From contig NZ_FQZK01000015.1 of the NCBI RefSeq assembly GCF_900141985.1, forward strand, positions 62,001 to 126,000: a stretch of DNA of 64,000 nt, written 5' to 3'. A model generated the notes under the pieces. That model saw only the letters and a program-made list of their open reading frames with translations, was not told the origin of the DNA and did no database searches. The translations under genes were made by a program, and so were the position numbers. Below are positions 57,627 through 64,000 of the stretch, in pieces. Source of the stretch: Nocardiopsis flavescens. GTDB taxonomy: Bacteria; Actinomycetota; Actinomycetes; Streptosporangiales; Streptosporangiaceae. The first letter of the stretch is position 1. Every line of letters begins with the position of its first letter.

Positions 57627-60230
57627 TTGCGTCGATTCACCTCCGTGCCGGTGGTCATGGCCCTGGCCACCGCGCTGCTTCCGTTCCCGGCCATGTCCGT
57701 GCAGGCCCCGGCACCGTCCGAGCCCGCCGAGGACACCGAGCCGCTCGTCGTCGAGCGCATCACGCCGGACGCCCTCGACGAGGACGCCACCCTCCGCGTC
57801 TCGGGCGAGGTGGTCAACACCACGTCGGACAGCCTGCGCGACGTCACCGTCCGCATGCGCTATTCGAGCCACCCCTTCACCGACCGCGCGGCCATGGACG
57901 CGTTCGGCTCCGACGGCGACTGGCAGCCGGACGCGCCGGGCCCCGACGACGAGATCACCGCGGAGCTGCCGCCCGGCACCAGCCAGACCTACACGCTGAG
58001 CGTGCCCGCCGAGGACCTGAACCTGGGCTCCTACGGGGTCTACCCGCTGGTGGTCGAGGCGGTCGACGGCGACGGGAGGGTGATCGGCACCCAGTACACC
58101 TTCCTGCCCTACGTGGGCGACGGGGAGGACACGCCCTCGGTCGACATCGCCTGGGTGTGGCCGCTGATGGCCGCGCCCCAGCGCGCGGACGACGACACGT
58201 TCCTGGGCGACGGGCTGGCGGCGTCCGTCACCGAGGACGGGCGCCTGGCGCGGCTGCTGGCCGCGGGGGCGCAGGCCCCGCTGTCCTTCGACCCCGGCGA
58301 CGAGGACCTCGTCGAGCTGCTCGGCCTGGACGCCGACCCCTCGGAGTCACCGGACGGGGCCACCGACGAGGAGACCGCCGGCACCCTGCCCGGGGACGGC
58401 GCCTCGGAGGAGGACGACGCGGAGGAGGACGGCGGGGACGCGGAGGAGGACGGGGCCGGGGACGGCGCCTCCGAGGAGCCCGCGCCGGTCCGCACCGAGG
58501 GGGTGCCCGTCACCTGGGCCGTCGACCCCGGCACCCTGGACGACGTCCTGCGCATGGCCGCCGAGGAGCACAACGTCCTCACCGACCCCCTGGCGGTGCC
58601 GGCCGAGGCCGACCCGGTCCGTGAGGCCGCGGAGGCGAACCCGGCCGCGCAGGTGTGGCTGCGCGAGGCCCGCCGGGTGCTGGCCATGGACACGGTCGTT
58701 GCCACCCCCTACGCCTCCCCGGACCTGGCCTCGCTGCTGCGCAACGAGATGGACGGCGACGCCCGGGCGTCGGTCGGCATCGGCCGGGAGGCCATGGAGC
58801 GCGCGCTGGGCATGCCCGCCGACGAGCGCTTCGCGCTGCCCGCCGGCGGCCTGATGGACGAGGCCGTCTACGGGCTGCTCGCGGAGCAGGGCGCCGACCG
58901 CTTCCTGCTCTCGGAGGACGCGCTGCCCACCGCGAGCTGGTTCCGGACCACCCCCACCGCGCCGGCGCCGCTGCCGGCCGTGGAGGGCGCCGGGGAGGAC
59001 CCGGTGGCGCTGGTGGCCGACGAGGGCATCACGGACGTGCTGTCCCTGCCCACCGACACCCCGGGCGGTACCGCGCTGGCGATGCAGCGGTTCGCCGCCG
59101 AGACCGCGATGATCGCCGGGGAGAACGCCGGGGGCGACCGGGTCGTGGTGGCCTCCCCCGAGCCCGGCTGGGACCCGTCCCGGGAGTTCGCCGAGGGCGT
59201 GCTGGCCGCGAGCGAGGACCTGCCCTGGCTGTCCCCGGAGCGGCTGGAGGACATCGAGCTCCCCGCCGCCGAGGACCGCGAGGACATCCGCGGCCGGCTC
59301 ACCTACCCCGAGGAGGTGGCCGAGTCCGAGCTCGGCTCCACCTACCTGGGCCTGGTCGAGGACGTCAGCCGTGACGTGCGCATGTTCAACAGCGTCCTGG
59401 TCGAGGACTCCGACCCCTTCCGCCCGGCGCTGGTGCGCCTGGAGTCCGTGCACTGGCGCGAGGAGGAGGCGCTGGCGGGCGCCACCCGCGCCCTCGTCAC
59501 GGAGAAGGTGGACCAGAGCCTGGCCGACGTGCGGATCATCCCGGGCGAGGACGTCACCCTGGCCAGCCGGACCGGGATCACCGGCATCCTGGTCGCCAAC
59601 GACCTGGAGGACCAGGCCGTCTACGTGCACCTGTCGGTGTACTCGGAGAACGCCGAGCGGCTGAGCATCGGCGAGTACAACACCCACTTCGAGATCGCCC
59701 CCGGGGCCAAGACCACGGTGTACGTGCCGCTGTCCGCCCGGATCAACGGACGCACGGTGGTGCACGCGAGCCTGCACAACTCGGCCGGCGAGCCGATCAA
59801 CAGCCAGGCCGTGCAGCTGCCGGTGAACGCCACCGGCCTGGGCACCCAGGCACTGCTCATCAGCGGTGTGGGGGCGCTGATCCTCATCGCCGCGCTGGCG
59901 CCCCGCGCGCTGCGCAAGTGGGTGGTGCGCCGTACCCGCGCCGCGGCGGAAACGGAGCAGGCCGCCGCCGGGACCGGACCCGCACAGGGCGGGGACGCCC
60001 CGGAGCCCGGGGACGCCGCGCGGGGAGCGCAGGAGACCGGGGAGGGCGCCGCCGCGGCGTCCGAGGACCCGGCGCCGCCCGCCTCCCCCCCGCACTCCGC
60101 GGACTCCGCGGAATCCGGGAACGGGTCCGCGGACGCCGACGCGTCCCCCCGCGAGGGCGGCGCGGAGTCCGGGAACGACACCACGACGGCCACCGGGGAC
60201 GCCCCGTCCCCGCGCGGCGAAGGGGCGTGA
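57627..60230 (+). CDS. DUF6049 family exported membrane protein
   Basis: An 867-residue protein. The N-terminal signal RRFTSVPVVMALATALLPFP is followed by an Ig-like domain (VSGEVVNTTSDSLRDVTVRM), an acidic linker near residue 260, and a large extracytoplasmic domain. One C-terminal span (GTQALLISGVGALILIAALA) precedes a basic stop-transfer and an acidic cytoplasmic tail. Its place directly before murJ is conserved in actinomycetes, suggesting a role in wall synthesis or export. Start: TTG 57627, chosen by the signal peptide; the ribosome site (AGGA) is weak. Confidence 0.78.
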   Translation: MRRFTSVPVVMALATALLPFPAMSVQAPAPSEPAEDTEPLVVERITPDALDEDATLRVSGEVVNTTSDSLRDVTVRMRYSSHPFTDRAAMDAFGSDGDWQPDAPGPDDEITAELPPGTSQTYTLSVPAEDLNLGSYGVYPLVVEAVDGDGRVIGTQYTFLPYVGDGEDTPSVDIAWVWPLMAAPQRADDDTFLGDGLAASVTEDGRLARLLAAGAQAPLSFDPGDEDLVELLGLDADPSESPDGATDEETAGTLPGDGASEEDDAEEDGGDAEEDGAGDGASEEPAPVRTEGVPVTWAVDPGTLDDVLRMAAEEHNVLTDPLAVPAEADPVREAAEANPAAQVWLREARRVLAMDTVVATPYASPDLASLLRNEMDGDARASVGIGREAMERALGMPADERFALPAGGLMDEAVYGLLAEQGADRFLLSEDALPTASWFRTTPTAPAPLPAVEGAGEDPVALVADEGITDVLSLPTDTPGGTALAMQRFAAETAMIAGENAGGDRVVVASPEPGWDPSREFAEGVLAASEDLPWLSPERLEDIELPAAEDREDIRGRLTYPEEVAESELGSTYLGLVEDVSRDVRMFNSVLVEDSDPFRPALVRLESVHWREEEALAGATRALVTEKVDQSLADVRIIPGEDVTLASRTGITGILVANDLEDQAVYVHLSVYSENAERLSIGEYNTHFEIAPGAKTTVYVPLSARINGRTVVHASLHNSAGEPINSQAVQLPVNATGLGTQALLISGVGALILIAALAPRALRKWVVRRTRAAAETEQAAAGTGPAQGGDAPEPGDAARGAQETGEGAAAASEDPAPPASPPHSADSAESGNGSADADASPREGGAESGNDTTTATGDAPSPRGEGA

Positions 60231-60242
60231 GCCCCCGACCCC

Positions 60243-60280
60243 GTCGACACGGCTCCCTACCGACAGGACGCCGTGTCGAC
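60243..60280 (+). terminator. Inverted repeat after the DUF6049 gene
   Basis: GTCGACACGGC (60243-60253) and GCCGTGTCGAC (60270-60280) are perfect 11-base arms, 13 bases after the stop. It may be a terminator or part of the TGTCGACA-rich intergenic sequence seen elsewhere. Confidence 0.4.
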
Positions 60281-60397
60281 ACATCCGCACGTCGCCGTGT
60301 CGACGCGCCCCGCGCGCCCGGACACGGCCCGACCGGGCGGCGGGCCAGCGCCCGCGCCCGGTCCTCCCCAGTCGGACGAAAGGAAGCCTGATCCACG

Positions 60398-62251
60398 GTG
60401 GTCACCGACTCCCCGAACGATGGCGGAAAGCACCGCCGTCGTTCCCCCCGCCCCGAAGGCCCCCTCCCGGGTGAGAACCCGATCCGCCCCTCCGGCGGCC
60501 CCGTCCCCTCCTTCGAGGAGGGCGAGCTGCCCGAGCCCGCCGTGCCCGGCGCCCCCGCGTCCCCCGAGGAGGCCTCCCGGGCCTCCGGCGAGGGCGGCTC
60601 CGGGGACGGCTCCGGATCCGCCCCGGCGCAGGGCGGCGGCATGATGCGCTCCAGCGCGATCATGGCGGTGGGCACCATGGCCTCCCGGATCACCGGCTTC
60701 GTCCGCACCATCGTGCTCGGCGCCGCCATCGGCACCCACCTGCTCGGTGACGCCTACCACACGGCCCACACGATCCCGTTCATCCTCAACGACCTGCTCA
60801 TCGGCGGCCTGATGGCCAGCGTCGTCGTGCCGTTCCTGGTCAAGCGCCGCAAGCGCGACGCCGACGGCGGCAAGGCCACCGAGGACCGGCTCTTCACCAC
60901 GACGTTCGTGGCGCTGTTCCTGCTCACCGCGGCGGCGATCGCGGCGGCCGAGTTCCTGATCTGGCTGTACGGCTCCCGGTTCACCGGCCCGCAGTTCGAC
61001 GCCTCGGTGTTCCTGGCGCGGTACCTGCTGTCGCAGATCTTCTTCGTGGGGCTGAGCGGCCTGCTCACCGCCATGCTCAACACGCGCGGGTACTTCGGCG
61101 CCGGGGTGTGGGCCCCGGTGCTCAACAACCTGGTGATCATGTCCGTCTCGGGCCTGTTCCTGTGGATCGCCGGGCCCGGCCGGACGCCGGACACCGTCAC
61201 CGAGGGCCAGCTGACCCTGCTGGGCGCGGGCACCGCGGCCGGCATGGCCCTCCAGGCGCTGGTCCTGTTCGTCGCGCTGTCCCGCACCGGCTACCGCTGG
61301 CGGCCGCGCATGGACCTGCGCGGCTCCGGGCTGGGCGAGGCCGTCAAGACGGCCGGCTGGATGATGCTGTACACCCTGCTCACGCAGGCCGGCCTGTGGA
61401 TCACCACCAACATCGCCAACGCCGCCAACGTCACCGCCATCGCGGAGGGGCGCTCCGTCGGCGCGGGCATCACCGCGTACAACCTCGCCTACCAGCTGTT
61501 CCAGCTGCCCTACGCGATCATCGCGGTCTCCCTCATCACGGTGCTGCTGCCCCGGATGAGCGCGCACGCCGACGACCGCGACTGGGACGCCGTCCGCTCG
61601 GACTTCTCCCGCACCCTGCGGATCTCCGCGTTCGTGCTCGTCCCGATGGCGTTCGCGATCGCCCTGTTCGCGGAGCCCCTGTCGATCCTGGCGTTCGCCC
61701 GCGGGTCGATCTCGGCGGCCGACGCGGCCAACATCGGCCAGATCCTCATGGTGATGTCGCTGGGGCTGGTGCCGTTCACCGTGTTCCAGCTGATGCTGCG
61801 CGTGTTCTTCGCCATGGGCGACACCCGCACGCCGGCGCTGATCGCCATCGCCAACCTGGCGGTCCACAGCGCCCTGGCGCTGACGTCCTACCTGCTCCTG
61901 CCCCCGGAGCGGGTCGTCGTGGGCGTGGCCGCGGGCTTCATGTTCTCGTTCCTGAGCGGACTGGTGATCGCCGGCCTGGTGCTCAGCCGCCGCATCGGGG
62001 GACTTGACGGAAAGCACATCATTGGCACATTGTTGCGCCTGCACCTGGCCGTCGTCCCGAGCGTCGCGGCCGGTTTCGGCGTGCTCTGGGCCTTCGACAC
62101 CTACGTCGGTCCCGGCCTGCTCACCTATCTCGGCGCCCCCGTGGCCGGGTGCCTTCTCGGCGCGTTGTTCTTCCTCGTGGCGGCACGGCTGCTGCGGGTC
62201 CCCGAATTGAGCGCGGCGGTGGAACTGATCCGCGGCCGCCTGCGTCGCTGA
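60398..62251 (+). CDS. murJ: MurJ/MviN lipid II flippase, copy 1
   Basis: A 617-residue MOP-superfamily protein. A disordered, P/G/S-rich start of about 80 residues precedes some fourteen spans. SSAIMAVGTMASRITGFVRT is the MurJ start, then LLIGGLMASVVVPFLVKRRK, FFAMGDTRTPALIAIANLAV, and YQLFQLPYAIIAVSLITVLL. It moves lipid II across the membrane. GTG start with AAAGGAAG upstream. A second, clearly related gene follows after 76 bases. Confidence 0.9.
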   Translation: MVTDSPNDGGKHRRRSPRPEGPLPGENPIRPSGGPVPSFEEGELPEPAVPGAPASPEEASRASGEGGSGDGSGSAPAQGGGMMRSSAIMAVGTMASRITGFVRTIVLGAAIGTHLLGDAYHTAHTIPFILNDLLIGGLMASVVVPFLVKRRKRDADGGKATEDRLFTTTFVALFLLTAAAIAAAEFLIWLYGSRFTGPQFDASVFLARYLLSQIFFVGLSGLLTAMLNTRGYFGAGVWAPVLNNLVIMSVSGLFLWIAGPGRTPDTVTEGQLTLLGAGTAAGMALQALVLFVALSRTGYRWRPRMDLRGSGLGEAVKTAGWMMLYTLLTQAGLWITTNIANAANVTAIAEGRSVGAGITAYNLAYQLFQLPYAIIAVSLITVLLPRMSAHADDRDWDAVRSDFSRTLRISAFVLVPMAFAIALFAEPLSILAFARGSISAADAANIGQILMVMSLGLVPFTVFQLMLRVFFAMGDTRTPALIAIANLAVHSALALTSYLLLPPERVVVGVAAGFMFSFLSGLVIAGLVLSRRIGGLDGKHIIGTLLRLHLAVVPSVAAGFGVLWAFDTYVGPGLLTYLGAPVAGCLLGALFFLVAARLLRVPELSAAVELIRGRLRR

Positions 62252-62327
62252 TGCCGTACCGACGCCTCCGGCCCTGACCTCCGCCGGGAGAACGACCACG
62301 CTCGACGAGACAAGGACTGAGGACACG

Positions 62328-64000
62328 GTGTCCAGCGAAGACCCCCGCGAGCCGGATTCCGGATCCGGGCCGCCCGGGCCCGCCGCCGGCGGGCGGCCCC
62401 GCCGCCAGATGGTGATGCCCGAGGACGTCCTGGACGCCTACGAGCGCGAGGAGCCGGCGACCGAGCCCGAGACCGGGCTCACCACGCGCCGCGACCCGAG
62501 CGACATCGGCGACCTGGGCACCGCGGACCGCGCCGGTATGGAGGACGGCGACGAGATCGGGGGCAGCAGCCACACCGCCCCCGGCAACCTCGCCAAGTCC
62601 AGCGCGATCATGGCCCTGGGCACCGTGTTCTCCCGCGTCACCGGTTTCGTCCGCACCATCGTGCTGGCGGCGGCGATCGGCACCCAGCTGCTGGGCGACG
62701 CCTACCAGGTGGCGGGCATGGTCCCGTACATGGTCTACGACCTGCTCATCGGCGGTCTGCTGGCCAGCGTGTTCGTGCCGTTCCTGGTCAAGCGGCGCAG
62801 GCTGGACACCGACGGCGGCGACAAGACGGAGCAGCGGCTCGTCACGCTGATGCTGGTGGCGCTGCTGGCGATCACCGCCGTCTCGATGCTGCTGTCGGAG
62901 TGGTTCATCCGCATCTACGCGGGCGAGTTCACCGGCGCGCAGTTCGAGGTGTCGGTGGTCATGGCGCGCTACCTGGTCACCCAGATCTTCTTCATCGGGG
63001 CCAGCGGCCTGGCCAGCGCGATGCTCAACGCGCGCGGGAGGTTCGGGGCGCCGATGTGGGCGCCGGTGCTGAACAACGTGGTGATCATCGGCATCGGCCT
63101 GTGGTTCCTGAACATCGCCGGGCCCGGGCGCACCCCGGACACGGTGACCTCCGGCGAGCTGATGCTGCTGGGCCTGGGCACCGCGGCCGGGCAGGTCGTC
63201 CAGGCGCTGGTGCTGGTGTGGGCGCTGGCCGCGGCCGGCTTCCGCTGGAGGCCGCGGCTGGACCTGCGGGGCGCCGGGCTGGGCGAGGCGGCCCAGGCGG
63301 CCTCGTGGATGATGCTGTACATCGTGGTGGCGCAGCTGGGCGCCCTCGTCTCGACCAACGTCGCCTCCCGCGCGGGCACGCGCGCGGCCGAGCTGGGCTT
63401 CGAGTCGGGTTCGGGCATCGCGGCCTACAAGTTCGCGTCGATGCTCTTCCAGCTCCCGTACGCGATCATCGCGGTCTCGGTGATCACCGCCCTGCTCCCG
63501 CGGATGAGCGAGCACGTGGCGGCCGGGCGCAAGGACCAGGTGCGCAGCGACTTCTCGCGGGGCATGCGGCTGTCGTCGGTGCTGATCGTGCCGATCTCGG
63601 TGGCGATGATCGTCTTCGCCGTCCCCTTCTGCGTGATGATCTACGCGCAGGGCAGCACGAGTGCGGAGGACGCCGCTGCCATCGGCCGCATCCTCATGGT
63701 GTTCTGCGTGATGCTGATCCCGTTCACGCTGTTCCAGCTCCAGATGCGCGTGTTCTACGCGCTCGGCGACACCCGCACCCCGGCGCTGGTGTCGATCCCC
63801 TCCGAGTTCGCGCACGCCGTCACGGCGATCGCGCTGCTGTTCGTGGTGCCGCCGCAGCACGTGGTGGTCCTGCTGCCGATCCCGTACGGGCTGTACTACG
63901 TCGTGGGGTCGGTCATCATGTGGTACATGCTGCACAAGCGGCTCAACGGCCTGGACGGGAGGCACACCGCGGCCACGCTGTTCAAGCTGCACCTGGCCAC
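62328..64000 (+). CDS. MurJ/MviN lipid II flippase, copy 2 (cut by window edge)
   Basis: The GTG-started frame (GAGGA upstream) runs to the right edge with 557 codons complete and no stop. It has the same build as copy 1: a polar start of about 85 residues, SSAIMALGTVFSRVTGFVRT, LLIGGLLASVFVPFLVKRRR, FYALGDTRTPALVSIPSEFA. It probably arose by tandem duplication. Whether both flip lipid II, or one serves another polyprenol-linked substrate, cannot be told. Confidence 0.88.
   Translation, partial: MSSEDPREPDSGSGPPGPAAGGRPRRQMVMPEDVLDAYEREEPATEPETGLTTRRDPSDIGDLGTADRAGMEDGDEIGGSSHTAPGNLAKSSAIMALGTVFSRVTGFVRTIVLAAAIGTQLLGDAYQVAGMVPYMVYDLLIGGLLASVFVPFLVKRRRLDTDGGDKTEQRLVTLMLVALLAITAVSMLLSEWFIRIYAGEFTGAQFEVSVVMARYLVTQIFFIGASGLASAMLNARGRFGAPMWAPVLNNVVIIGIGLWFLNIAGPGRTPDTVTSGELMLLGLGTAAGQVVQALVLVWALAAAGFRWRPRLDLRGAGLGEAAQAASWMMLYIVVAQLGALVSTNVASRAGTRAAELGFESGSGIAAYKFASMLFQLPYAIIAVSVITALLPRMSEHVAAGRKDQVRSDFSRGMRLSSVLIVPISVAMIVFAVPFCVMIYAQGSTSAEDAAAIGRILMVFCVMLIPFTLFQLQMRVFYALGDTRTPALVSIPSEFAHAVTAIALLFVVPPQHVVVLLPIPYGLYYVVGSVIMWYMLHKRLNGLDGRHTAATLFKLHLA

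Overview
The window is high-GC actinobacterial DNA, most likely Nocardiopsis or a close relative. GTG and TTG starts are frequent, and operons are linked by ATGA or GTGA stop-start overlaps. The right half has the gene order I remember from the origin-proximal part of Streptomyces chromosomes: dnaB, MATE pump, rplI, rpsR, ssb, rpsF, class A PBP, inositol-phosphate synthase, MFS, cca, DUF6049 protein, murJ. dnaA and oriC are not in the window.

1-12455: the right-hand part of an actinomycete integrative and conjugative element (AICE) related to pSAM2. The integrase lies beyond the left edge. A leftward gene series encodes an excisionase, a DUF3987 replication protein, a primase-polymerase, a TraB/FtsK DNA translocase, a Spd-type membrane protein, many very small proteins and a WhiB factor. 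A rightward pair encodes a GntR (KorSA-like) repressor and a NUDIX (Pif-like) protein. An AT-richer ApeA-like HEPN gene looks like defence cargo. Next come 8-bp repeats (GCAGAACC and inverted copies), then the 3' half of a tRNA-Ser(GGA) gene that marks the attachment site. A family of six hairpins sits at the gaps in front of the leftward genes.

12723-25583: poxB, then a five-gene type I-E Cascade operon (cas8e, cse2, cas7e, cas5e, cas6e) with no cas3, cas1 or cas2. Just upstream are one I-E-like repeat, a 57-residue membrane protein gene, and a large divergent STAND-type NTPase gene. I read this as a possible Cas3-independent, RNA-guided signalling locus, and it is the most interesting part of the window. 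A GDSL hydrolase follows.

25627-40161: metabolism and housekeeping. This covers a 2,4-dienoyl-CoA reductase with a PadR regulator, a ROK regulator with beta-mannosidase and a LacI-like protein lacking its DNA-binding domain, tRNA-Ser(CGA), tadA with two tadA-associated paralogues, upp, several small proteins, a PH-domain membrane protein, and an ABC-F ATPase with a long leader.

40439-64000: the origin-proximal core. DnaB carries a 411-residue intein in its Walker A motif with class 3 features. Three perfect DnaA boxes lie between dnaB and a divergent MATE gene. Then come a Tat-exported amidase, the rpsF-ssb-rpsR-rplI cluster, a class A PBP, ino1, MFS, GNAT, a methyltransferase, cca, a DUF6049 protein and two tandem murJ genes, the second cut by the window edge.
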